Shown in pieces: positions 29,234-37,111 of a DNA stretch of 64,000 nucleotides (position 1 is its first letter; each line of letters opens with the position of its first letter). The stretch comes from a virus. The DNA is taken from positions 49,833-113,832 of the IMG/VR virus record IMGVR_UViG_3300009001_000006. The stretch is one strand, 5' to 3'. The notes under the pieces are model-generated. The model did no database searches and was not told the DNA's origin. It saw only the letters and a program-made list of their open reading frames with translations. A program made the translations under genes and the position numbers.

Positions 29234-29262
29234 ATCCCCTACGTTAGCCATAGAGGATTTTT
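29234..29262 (-). terminator. hairpin between chaperone-like gene and tape measure
   Basis: ATCCCCTA (29234-29241) pairs with TAGAGGAT (29251-29258) with one wobble. On the minus strand it is followed by only four T residues, so termination may be partial. It could lower tape measure expression relative to upstream genes. Confidence 0.4.
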
Positions 29263-29290
29263 GTGGTGTTATAATATTAAATTAATATCT

Positions 29291-30178
29291 TTACTCAATA
29301 GTTTTTTCTGATTCTGGTTCCTTTTCTTCTTTAGTTGAGCTTTCAGGTTCTTTATCTGTTGAAGTTTCTGTTTTTTCATCTTTACTTTCCAAAACCACAG
29401 GTTTACCATCATCGTCAGTAAAAGGCACAAAATCTACAACATAATCACCACTTTCGCTAACCAAGTTTCCGTCCCTATCAACAAATTTTCCTTCCTCATT
29501 AACATACCTACCATTCTCATCAACCAATCTACCTTCTTCATCAACAAGTTTGCCATCTTTATTTACAAATCGTAATTCATCATTTACAAATTTGTAATTA
29601 ATTAAAAACTTATTTTCAGGTAATTTTTTCTCAAATTCTGAATCTAAGCCATATAACATAGCTGCCAACTTTTGTGCTCCCAACACTCCAACAGGATCGG
29701 AGGATCTATTTAAGTAATCTTCATAACTACTAAAATATACCTTCTTACTACTACTATACACCACACAGCAAGAAACTAGATAATTGAATCTAGAATTATC
29801 AGCCTGACCTTCTGCCGTATGTGTATCTAGATTAGTTCTAACAGAAATGAGTTCTTTAAGCTCTTCTCGTAAATTTCTCATCCTCAAGGCAACACCTTTA
29901 GCAGATTGTAAAGATATACCACCAGTAGCTAACTGTTTCTCAGCATCGTTAAGTTCTGTTTGAATAGCTAAAAATCTAGCTTGTTTGGCATCGTCCCATA
30001 ATCCCTGATCTTTAAGTAGATCATCTAGTTTTGCCCTAACAATTGATCCAGATTTTACAGCATCTGAAAATGCCTGATTATAAACCTTTTGTCCCTCTCT
30101 CTGCTGATGTAGGGTTGGTGACTGTACAGTAAATTCTGTTGGTTTTCCATCGATCTTTAAATTGAATGTTTCGGCCAT
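29291..30178 (-). CDS. tail assembly chaperone-like protein with acidic repeats
   Basis: 295 residues. The N-terminal ~185 residues are helical and charged. Residues about 200-245 carry six tandem seven-residue units of the form G-[KRND]-[LYF]-V-[NDS]-[ERS]-[EDNS], such as 'GKLVDEEGRLVDENG'. The last ~40 residues are Glu/Lys/Ser/Thr-rich and probably disordered. It lies directly upstream of the tape measure, the position of tail assembly chaperones. I see no overlapping frame or slippery site of the usual G/GT type. Confidence 0.65.
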   Translation of the reverse strand: MAETFNLKIDGKPTEFTVQSPTLHQQREGQKVYNQAFSDAVKSGSIVRAKLDDLLKDQGLWDDAKQARFLAIQTELNDAEKQLATGGISLQSAKGVALRMRNLREELKELISVRTNLDTHTAEGQADNSRFNYLVSCCVVYSSSKKVYFSSYEDYLNRSSDPVGVLGAQKLAAMLYGLDSEFEKKLPENKFLINYKFVNDELRFVNKDGKLVDEEGRLVDENGRYVNEEGKFVDRDGNLVSESGDYVVDFVPFTDDDGKPVVLESKDEKTETSTDKEPESSTKEEKEPESEKTIE

Positions 30179-30181
30179 TAT

Positions 30182-30472
30182 CTATTCTCCTTGGTTATAA
30201 AAAATCTTTAGGTGATATTTGTCTACCTGATTTAAATAATTATTCAAATCCTGTATTCCGTTTCTTATCTGAGCATTGCCATGGTCTAATAAATCGCTTC
30301 TTAAATCTTCCCACTTATCTCTAAAATAAGCTTCCTGACCATTAGAAGGATCTTCGTCCCCATTCCAAAGATAGCCAAACTCATTTTCGAATCTGGCTAA
30401 TGCACCAATCATAATTGTCTTGAATCTTTTTTCCATTTGTTCAACAATTTGTCTTCTATTGTGATTTTTCAT
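30182..30472 (-). CDS. small helical tail assembly protein
   Basis: 96 residues, with short gaps to both neighbours. Predicted all-helical and charged: 'QIVEQMEKRFKTIMIGALAR', 'WEDLRSDLLDHG'. It sits between the two chaperone-like genes ahead of the tape measure. No family recognised. Confidence 0.65.
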   Translation of the reverse strand: MKNHNRRQIVEQMEKRFKTIMIGALARFENEFGYLWNGDEDPSNGQEAYFRDKWEDLRSDLLDHGNAQIRNGIQDLNNYLNQVDKYHLKIFYNQGE

Positions 30473-30475
30473 AGA

Positions 30476-31537
30476 TTATCCTTTTTTAGAAGCCGCTAAC
30501 ATACTTTGTTTTTTATTAAGTTTATTTTCTAATTCCATTTTTACGTGTGGTAAATCCTGCCATTGTATATGATCTTTTGGGTCTTTAAAATCTTTAGCCA
30601 TAGCTTGCATATGTCGTATCTCTGCCATAGCTTTACCGTCGTTTAAGGCATAAATTTCTTTAGCCTCTTCTTGACTATTAGCTACAATAAATACTTCTCC
30701 AGCATTTTTATACTTTCCACCAACTTCTTCCATAAGTTTATTTTTCTTACGATCTTTTTCTGCTTTTCTTTTCCAAAATAATATCCAGCCATCCAAAGCG
30801 TCATCATCCTCTATAACAGCATCTTCTGGACACTCAGGATGCTCTCTAACAGAATCATACATTTTACTAATATTAACCAACAGCCTTTGCTCATCTGTCC
30901 ATTCATATGCTGGTGGTGCAAAAATAGCACCTTTCGCAGCATCCCAATACGATTTCCATAAATCGCTTCTTGCTACAGCTCTCAAGTTATCATGAGATAC
31001 ACCATTTTTTTGTATTACAGCCATAAAGTCTTCTAAAGCTGAAGAATCTATATTATCATTATCAAAAACTAAATTATTATTATCATCATAAATAGTGTGC
31101 GTAATAATATATTCATTTTTAACACTTTCTGCATGATATTCTAGCGTAAGATGATCCATAGAGTGTTTTTTATTCAGTAATTCTCCTATAGCATCTTTAC
31201 CCGTTTCAAGGCTAGCTTTAATCTTCTTTTTCATTGTGAGGTCGTTGTATTTAAGATACAGCTCAATCTTCATATCATCCAGTCTATTTTGTAATATCTT
31301 TAGTTCCTCTTCTTTACTACTATTCCATATTCCATTAGTATTTAATATTTTTTCAGCCTGATTCCTAGTAAGCCAATGAGTAGTATCGAATCTGTTATTT
31401 TTTAAAATATCCCAATATAGTGCATGAGATTCTTGTTTGGTTTGTAAGTTTGGTAAAACTATTTTATATCTTTGATTATTTACATAAATATAATAGCTAC
31501 CATTAATAATCCTGTATAGTGTTCCTTCTATATCCAT
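30476..31537 (-). CDS. tail-region protein, possible assembly factor
   Basis: 353 residues, helical and highly charged ('KAEKDRKKNKLMEEVGGKYK'), with an acidic stretch 'CPEDAVIEDDDALDGW'. It lies between the tail tube gene and the tape measure, where chaperones are encoded. No diagnostic motif, so the role is inferred from position. Confidence 0.65.
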   Translation of the reverse strand: MDIEGTLYRIINGSYYIYVNNQRYKIVLPNLQTKQESHALYWDILKNNRFDTTHWLTRNQAEKILNTNGIWNSSKEEELKILQNRLDDMKIELYLKYNDLTMKKKIKASLETGKDAIGELLNKKHSMDHLTLEYHAESVKNEYIITHTIYDDNNNLVFDNDNIDSSALEDFMAVIQKNGVSHDNLRAVARSDLWKSYWDAAKGAIFAPPAYEWTDEQRLLVNISKMYDSVREHPECPEDAVIEDDDALDGWILFWKRKAEKDRKKNKLMEEVGGKYKNAGEVFIVANSQEEAKEIYALNDGKAMAEIRHMQAMAKDFKDPKDHIQWQDLPHVKMELENKLNKKQSMLAASKKG

Positions 31538-31547
31538 ATATTATCGT

Positions 31548-32408
31548 TTAATTAACTGTCAAATTATTATATGTTGTATAAGTAAAAGTAATCGTTGCAT
31601 TTCCGCCACCAGTATCGCCGCCACCATAAGTTACATTACTTAGTTTACAGTCTTCCATTGTGAAGGTTTTACCACATATATTTATAGCAATAGTTTGTTT
31701 ATTAAAAGCTCCACCAGTAGGACTGGCACAACTGCCTACTTGAGACCATGCCACACCATCTGTGCTTGTGGCGCTAACCTCAAACTCTACAGTTACTTCT
31801 GCTGGAAGATTAGCATAAGTATGAACCCCTTTAAAACTGCCTAATCTGAGAATTTGCTCACGACTAACAGATGTGCTAATGCTAATATTTGTAAGATTTC
31901 CGGCACCAGTAACTAAAGCTGGAGCACCACTAGCATAATGCTGTCTAGTTTTGGCTTTAGAAGTAGTGTCTAGACTGACGCCACCACAACTACCCCCTAA
32001 CTGTTTATTATCAGCAAAAAATGTTATTTCTTCAGTAAATATACCATCAACAGGGAAATTGTATGTAGCACCACTAATACCAGCACCTGTACAAGATATA
32101 GAAGCACCAGGACTACTTAACAGAGGCGATGTGTCATCACCAATACCAAGACATACGGTTTTGTTAGAAGGTCCAACATTACTAATAAAATCGCCATTCC
32201 ATATTGTTCCGCTAGTATTTGTAATAGCTCTAGTCACTGTAAATTCAACACTAGGAGCAAGATTCATAACATCTACAGGTTTTACTTGACCAAGCTGGAA
32301 AACTGGCTCAAGATCAAAAGTGGTAGTTACGCCAACACTTTGGGCGCCAGCAATATTCTGCCCACCAACGGAAATGGCGTGACAAGCATAAAAAATTCTA
32401 TTAGGCAT
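31548..32408 (-). CDS. tail tube protein paralogue 2
   Basis: 286 residues, clearly homologous to the gene immediately upstream: shared 'RIFYACHAISVGG...GAQSVGVTTTFDLE..FQLGQ', shared 'FPVDGIFTEEITFFADNK', and the same C-terminal 'YGGGDTGGGNATITFTYTTYN' pattern. Beta-rich, as expected for a tail tube or tube-like protein. A strong hairpin (32441-32467) separates it from the first copy, so it may be made in smaller amounts and could form a specialised tube section. Confidence 0.75.
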   Translation of the reverse strand: MPNRIFYACHAISVGGQNIAGAQSVGVTTTFDLEPVFQLGQVKPVDVMNLAPSVEFTVTRAITNTSGTIWNGDFISNVGPSNKTVCLGIGDDTSPLLSSPGASISCTGAGISGATYNFPVDGIFTEEITFFADNKQLGGSCGGVSLDTTSKAKTRQHYASGAPALVTGAGNLTNISISTSVSREQILRLGSFKGVHTYANLPAEVTVEFEVSATSTDGVAWSQVGSCASPTGGAFNKQTIAINICGKTFTMEDCKLSNVTYGGGDTGGGNATITFTYTTYNNLTVN

Positions 32409-32440
32409 CTGTTTTCTCTCCCTTTATTGTTTTAAAATAA

Positions 32441-32467
32441 TCGAAGGGGGCCGAAGCCCCCAATCGA
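32441..32467 (-). terminator. UUCG-tetraloop hairpin between the two tail tube genes
   Basis: On the minus strand GGGGGC-TTCG-GCCCCC, flanked by paired TCGA arms, is followed by TTCGATTATTTT. This is a very stable stem with a UUCG loop. The U tract is interrupted, so read-through or an RNA-end-stabilising role is possible. Confidence 0.7.
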
Positions 32468-32487
32468 TAGTATTCCCAGAATCAATA

Positions 32488-33378
32488 TCAAGCGTCTGTG
32501 ATAGTTAATTCGTTGTAAGTGCTAAAGCTATAGGTAATAGTAGCATTTCCGCCACCAGTATCTCCACCGCTATAGTTAACGCTAGTAAGCTTGCACTTAT
32601 CGCCAAGATCAAACGTATAAGCAAGACCATCAGCGTCACAAATCTTAACAATAATTTCACGATCATTAGCAGCAAGACCACTACAAGCAGTATCTGGAAT
32701 ATCAACAGCTACTCCATCAAGGCCAGTAGCACTTACCTCAAATTCGCAAGTAACTTCAAGAGGGAAGTTAACAAAACGATGAAAAGGCTTTAAACTACCA
32801 AGCTTGTACATGCTTTCACGACCAAGGTCAGCACTAATACTAATACTAGTAATATTTTTGCCGCTAACTTCAGTTGGAATAGTGCAGTTTGGAATATCAA
32901 CATTTTGTCTTCTGAGTACAGTTTTATCTGTAGTAGCAGGAGCACTTACAGTTCCAGTAATAGCTTTAGAATTACCAACAAAGGTAACTTCTTCTGTTAA
33001 ATTACCATCAACCGGGAAAGTGTAGCTAACACTTGAAACAAACATACCGCTACAAGTAATAGCGCTAACATTAGTAAGACTAGCAGCAGTGTCATCGCCA
33101 ACGCCAACTATAATGGTGGTATCATCGTTAGCATTTTCAATTAAACTGCCACCATCCGTAGCAAGCTTCCAAATGGTACTTTCACCATCAAGCACTTTAG
33201 AAATAGTAATCTCAACCTCAGGGTCAAGTGAAATGTTGTCATATAATGCTAATTGACCAAGCTGGAAAGCCTGCTCAAGATTAAAATTGGTAGTAATACC
33301 TACACTTTGAGCGCCCTGTACGGTTGTGCCACCAACATCAACACCGTGAGAGGCATAAAAAACTCTATTATTTGCCAT
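32488..33378 (-). CDS. tail tube protein paralogue 1 (probable major tube protein)
   Basis: 296 residues from the ATG at 33378. An upstream in-frame ATG (33393) overlaps the GGAG ribosome site that serves 33378, so the shorter start is chosen. Beta-rich; shares the N-terminal 'RVFYASHGVDVGG', 'GAQSVGITTNFNLEQAFQLG' and the C-terminal 'DTGGGNATITYSFSTYN' region with the following gene. A candidate late promoter lies about 50 bases upstream and a strong hairpin follows, suggesting high expression as expected of a major tube protein. The tube role is inferred from fold character and order. Confidence 0.78.
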   Translation of the reverse strand: MANNRVFYASHGVDVGGTTVQGAQSVGITTNFNLEQAFQLGQLALYDNISLDPEVEITISKVLDGESTIWKLATDGGSLIENANDDTTIIVGVGDDTAASLTNVSAITCSGMFVSSVSYTFPVDGNLTEEVTFVGNSKAITGTVSAPATTDKTVLRRQNVDIPNCTIPTEVSGKNITSISISADLGRESMYKLGSLKPFHRFVNFPLEVTCEFEVSATGLDGVAVDIPDTACSGLAANDREIIVKICDADGLAYTFDLGDKCKLTSVNYSGGDTGGGNATITYSFSTYNELTITDA

Positions 33379-33428
33379 AGTTAAAATCTCCATCGAATAT
33401 TATAAGGATTTAGTGGGAACACTTAAAA

Positions 33429-33442
33429 TAGTATACACCAAT
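33429..33442 (-). promoter_or_regulatory. candidate late promoter motif upstream of tail tube gene
   Basis: Minus-strand TTGGTGTATACTAT lies about 55 bases before the start at 33378. It shares TTGGTGTATA with the elements at 38780 and 54301. No -35 box is evident. Confidence 0.5.
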
Positions 33443-33444
33443 TG

Positions 33445-34437
33445 TTAAATATCATCAAATATTATTTCTGCAGTTATTCTAATTTTAGCTTCTTCGAAAA
33501 AATATCTACTTTCTACCTCTGACACCACAAAATCTTTCAAATGGCACTTTTTCCATCTTAATTTATGTTTTTTAACCATTTCTCCAACTTCGTTTTCTAT
33601 CTCAAAATTATAGTCATTTTCTTCATTATAAAGAAGCTCATCGTATGTATTCCTGTTGCCATTTAAAGACCCGTCAAAATTATAGGGTAATACCCCTTCT
33701 TTAACCAATAGATTGGTATCATATAGCCAAATCACTTTATCTTCTTGTAAACGAATAATATCTATAATAGAATTTCTATGAGCTGGATTATTAGCTACTA
33801 TATGTAAAATAATATCTTGACTAGAAATCAAAGATTTATCACCTAGTTGATATGGTACAGAAGTTCCTCGTGGCACAGTCTCTATTATAATACTAGGTAG
33901 CTGAATTCGGTTTTGGTTGAATATAGCATATTCTCCGGTATTTTGATTAAACTGTGTAGTATCATTAACAATATCTGATTGAAATTGTTTCCACCATATT
34001 AAATTACTATTAGATTTATGAATTTGTACCCATCTAAAAGAATAATCCATTAACACATTACTAGAGATGGAAACCGGTTCATTAAATATGACTCTACTAT
34101 TAACATAATCTAAAATATAAGAAGAAGCTGGATTTCCGTCTACACTCACCCCACTAATCAGGGTAGGAGAAGATCCATCAAAATTCACATTTTCCCAAAC
34201 CCAATCACTATGTCTAGTTTGCCAGACCTGACCATCTGCATAATTAGGATCTTTTACTACAGCTAATTTATTTGGACTATCATTATAGCTATTAGCAGCA
34301 CTATTAACGTTAACAAAGCCTCCAACATTCAGAAAGCCCCAATCTAAAAATGATTTAAGATTATTTTCTATATTGGAAATAAATAGATAATCGTTGATAG
34401 ATCGTACACCAGTGAATTTCTCGTCGCCTACGGCCAT
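33445..34437 (-). CDS. neck / tail completion region structural protein
   Basis: 330 residues. Readable features: 'GVRSINDYLFISNIENNL', many aromatic residues, and a C-terminal 'VVSEVESRYFFEEAKIRITA'. It lies between the tail-completion-like gene and the tail tube gene. No family recognised; a virion joining role is inferred from position. Confidence 0.65.
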   Translation of the reverse strand: MAVGDEKFTGVRSINDYLFISNIENNLKSFLDWGFLNVGGFVNVNSAANSYNDSPNKLAVVKDPNYADGQVWQTRHSDWVWENVNFDGSSPTLISGVSVDGNPASSYILDYVNSRVIFNEPVSISSNVLMDYSFRWVQIHKSNSNLIWWKQFQSDIVNDTTQFNQNTGEYAIFNQNRIQLPSIIIETVPRGTSVPYQLGDKSLISSQDIILHIVANNPAHRNSIIDIIRLQEDKVIWLYDTNLLVKEGVLPYNFDGSLNGNRNTYDELLYNEENDYNFEIENEVGEMVKKHKLRWKKCHLKDFVVSEVESRYFFEEAKIRITAEIIFDDI

Positions 34438-34440
34438 ATG

Positions 34441-35079
34441 TTATTTCCTTAAGGAGTCTTCTAAAAGTTTAAAAACCTGGCCTTCTACGCTGTCTATGGC
34501 CTCTGTAATCCAGTTTTTATTAGCTGTTCCAGCAAAAGCTGGAGGAACACCCCATCTGCCACCAGATTTGCCAATCATCACAGCCTCGCCTGTTCTAGAT
34601 CTAGGATTGCTACCAAATTTAATTTCATAGTCTTTAATAATTTGTTTATCCCCAAATAATAAAAGCCATTTTAGCCATTCTAATCGGGAGCCCTTTTCTG
34701 TATTTACTACAGCTGCTGCTGTTGATAAAACATCAGAATAATCAGATTTTATCATAGATAATTTAAAAGAACCAATAATTTCATTACTTTTAATTCTAGG
34801 TTTTGTATATGTCACTTCTAAATTTTCCCAAAATCTAAGAATTTCAGACAATCTAGAAGATGCGTTATCCAACCCAAATTCTTTTCTTAATTGACCAGAT
34901 ATCAGAGATCGATAGGTGGTATGATTAGTGATGGCGCTAGAAACTATACTAACAATATCCGCTTTACATTTAGTAAAAGCTTTTTTGAAATATTTGTCAA
35001 CTTCACCAGATAGTGCTTTTAATATTTTTTGACTAATCTGCGAATTAGTTTCTCTAATTTTTATATTAGCAATAATCAT
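34441..35079 (-). CDS. tail completion / HK97 gp10-like protein
   Basis: 212 residues from the ATG at 35079, which overlaps the upstream stop as ATGA and has GGAAAAG ahead of it; an in-frame TTG at 35091 is less likely. A helical N-terminal half is followed by 'GRWGVPPAFAGTANKNWITE', the 'xxPxPFxxxAxxxW' style ending of gp10-like tail completion proteins. Position between connectors and tail genes agrees. Confidence 0.68.
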   Translation of the reverse strand: MIIANIKIRETNSQISQKILKALSGEVDKYFKKAFTKCKADIVSIVSSAITNHTTYRSLISGQLRKEFGLDNASSRLSEILRFWENLEVTYTKPRIKSNEIIGSFKLSMIKSDYSDVLSTAAAVVNTEKGSRLEWLKWLLLFGDKQIIKDYEIKFGSNPRSRTGEAVMIGKSGGRWGVPPAFAGTANKNWITEAIDSVEGQVFKLLEDSLRK

Positions 35080-35573
35080 GATCTTTTCCAATTAGTAAAA
35101 ATATACCTATTATCACCAAGACCGACTGGCATGGGTTCGTTATCTCTAATAAAAATATTATTGGTCAAATAATCTATATCTGTATTAAATATAATCTTAG
35201 AACACTGTTTAATACTATCTAAATAACCTATACTACATATAGTTTGAGCATCAATATCTGCTTTATTAATAGGACCTATAAAATTTTTACTATCTGTTAA
35301 TACAGCAAAATGTACCTGCTTCTCTGCTACACTAGAGTTAGTAACACCGCTACCAAGACAAAATGGGCATGTTTGACCATTAGAGAACAATATAGGGCCA
35401 CCCGGTTTATACTGGTTAGACGATTTTCGACTCATCGTATCATAAATACAATTAGGGCATTCACTAATTTTAGTAGTTTCATATACCAAAGAGCAAGGTA
35501 TAGTTAGGCCTGTACTAGCGAGTAGTATATCTATTTGATTATTATATAAAGTTTTAAGTGGAGATAAATCCAT
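35076..35573 (-). CDS. connector protein with zinc-binding cysteine pairs
   Basis: 165 residues, in TAATG overlap with the gene upstream. Two cysteine knuckles are present, 'ECPNCIYD' and 'CPFCLGSG'; the latter matches the DnaJ-type CxxCxGxG zinc knuckle. It sits with head-tail connector genes and probably forms part of the neck. Zinc could stabilise the fold. Confidence 0.7.
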   Translation of the reverse strand: MDLSPLKTLYNNQIDILLASTGLTIPCSLVYETTKISECPNCIYDTMSRKSSNQYKPGGPILFSNGQTCPFCLGSGVTNSSVAEKQVHFAVLTDSKNFIGPINKADIDAQTICSIGYLDSIKQCSKIIFNTDIDYLTNNIFIRDNEPMPVGLGDNRYIFTNWKRS

Positions 35574-36100
35574 TAGCTATAAAACCCATCACGAGTACTA
35601 CGGGCTGGTAAATCAGAAACGAAAAGAAATCTAGGGTCAAAATTATTGCCAACAAAAGGACTGAGTACTGCACTAATCGCACTAGCATTACCTATATTAT
35701 GTTGCTGTTTAAGATGTTCATATATAGAGCATGGGCCCACATCTAAAACTGTTTTATAACCAGCTAAATTACCAGATACTTGTAAAGAGGCTGGTCCAAG
35801 AGATGTTTTAATTCCTTCTGTTGCAGCTTTTGTTCTATATGTACTTTGATCTAAAAAACAAGCTGCTCTGAGAGCTACAAAACTAATAAAAGTATCATCT
35901 CTAGTATTGCTGCCACACGGATCGGGCGTGATCAGATTGTTCACGACATCTATCTGATATTCTTGATCTAATGTTAGATCCAATACAACATATTTGGCCC
36001 CAACAGTAATTAGCTGTATAATTCGTTCATTAGAATAATTATCTTCAAAATCATTAATTAATGATCTAACAATAATAGGTATTTCTGTCTGCCAGTACAT
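35573..36100 (-). CDS. head-tail connector / adaptor protein
   Basis: 175 residues. A helical N-terminal half ('SNERIIQLITVGAKYVVLDL', 'FISFVALRAACFLDQST') is followed by a beta-rich middle 'SLGPASLQVSGNLAGYKTVL', similar in plan to head-completion (gp6-like) adaptors. First gene of the connector group. Confidence 0.68.
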   Translation of the reverse strand: MYWQTEIPIIVRSLINDFEDNYSNERIIQLITVGAKYVVLDLTLDQEYQIDVVNNLITPDPCGSNTRDDTFISFVALRAACFLDQSTYRTKAATEGIKTSLGPASLQVSGNLAGYKTVLDVGPCSIYEHLKQQHNIGNASAISAVLSPFVGNNFDPRFLFVSDLPARSTRDGFYS

Positions 36101-36150
36101 AGAGCATTCCTTATAGTAGACTATCTAATTTATTAAACTACTATAATTTA

Positions 36151-36168
36151 CACCTAATTATACTAAAA
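36151..36168 (-). promoter_or_regulatory. candidate promoter element upstream of connector genes
   Basis: Minus strand TTTTAGTATAATTAGGTG lies about 51 bases before the start at 36100. It has a TATAAT core but AGTATAAT rather than GTGTATAAT. It starts inside the 3' end of the small gene 36169 region. Confidence 0.35.
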
Positions 36169-36327
36169 CTATGATTCTGTTTTATTGTTTTCAGCAGTTT
36201 CGAGTATTTTCTGAATCTTATCGTATAAATTACCAACAGCTACAAAATCAGCTGGTCTAAAAAGCCCTTTTTGGGCACTTACGTCCAAAACACTTAAAAT
36301 AACCCTGTAGTCTTGTTCTGTTAACAT
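36169..36327 (-). CDS. small protein before the connector genes
   Basis: 52 residues: begins 'MLTEQDYRVILSVLDVSAQK' and ends 'ETAENNKTES'. Predicted helical. An AAGGA-like site lies about 12 bases upstream of the ATG. Its frame, coding-like composition and snug fit between the fibre and connector genes support it as real. Function unknown. Confidence 0.65.
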   Translation of the reverse strand: MLTEQDYRVILSVLDVSAQKGLFRPADFVAVGNLYDKIQKILETAENNKTES

Positions 36328-36366
36328 AATATATAAAATCCTTTGTAAATGTGTTTAAAATAAAAA

Positions 36367-37098
36367 TCAAGGTATGGCGTCTGGCGCTATGCTCTGTGTG
36401 TTAGTTTCTGTATAGCCGCTAATATCTCCACCTACTTCTAGTAGATCCAGTTTACATACCCAATTAACATTCTTACTAGCAGCACCTTTGCCTTGTATTA
36501 ATAAATCGTCGCTCGTATCGCTATCTACATTGATACTAACGATAATAGCCTGAACATCCCACGAACTATCACTCTCATAAAGAATAGTCTTAACAGGAGT
36601 GCCTAATATCGACGCCCCATAACCATCATTGGCTATTATGCCTTCAAGCTTATATGCCGCATTATCTTGACCATTTGTTCTGCGCGCTACAATATTAGCT
36701 GTAAACATAAAAGTTCTGTTATTGCTTAATCTTATGCTGGATCCATTGTTCGCAATAGTTGTAAAAGTATCGTTTGTTGTAGAAGTTCTTAATACATACG
36801 AACTATTTTGGGCATCACCATTGGAAACAAAACTTCCATTAGATATAACAGTGCGTCCATCACTAGTAATTCTGAGCTTCTCGGAAGCGATAGCATCATT
36901 AGCTGTAGAAAATATTAAAGAAGTAGCATTATTAGAATCATTAAATGTTTCTTCAGCAACAGCAGAAATACTGGCCGCAATAGAAGTGGCAACTGGGCCA
37001 TCGCCATCGCTGGCGGCAGCCCAGTTTATTCTACCAACTATATCCCCTGAAATAACATCACTATCATTGCTCTGTAATGTTATTGAATTTAATCCCAT
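36367..37098 (-). CDS. fibre-associated virion protein
   Basis: 243 residues. The N-terminal half ('VGRINWAAASDGDGP', 'EETFNDSNNATSLIFST', 'EKLRITSDGRTVIS') matches a pattern common in tail-fibre proteins of marine phages. The C-terminal half is a beta-rich domain. It follows the repeat fibre gene by 13 bases, so the two probably work together in one appendage. Confidence 0.72.
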   Translation of the reverse strand: MGLNSITLQSNDSDVISGDIVGRINWAAASDGDGPVATSIAASISAVAEETFNDSNNATSLIFSTANDAIASEKLRITSDGRTVISNGSFVSNGDAQNSSYVLRTSTTNDTFTTIANNGSSIRLSNNRTFMFTANIVARRTNGQDNAAYKLEGIIANDGYGASILGTPVKTILYESDSSWDVQAIIVSINVDSDTSDDLLIQGKGAASKNVNWVCKLDLLEVGGDISGYTETNTQSIAPDAIP

Positions 37099-37111
37099 AT
37101 TAAACCTACTA

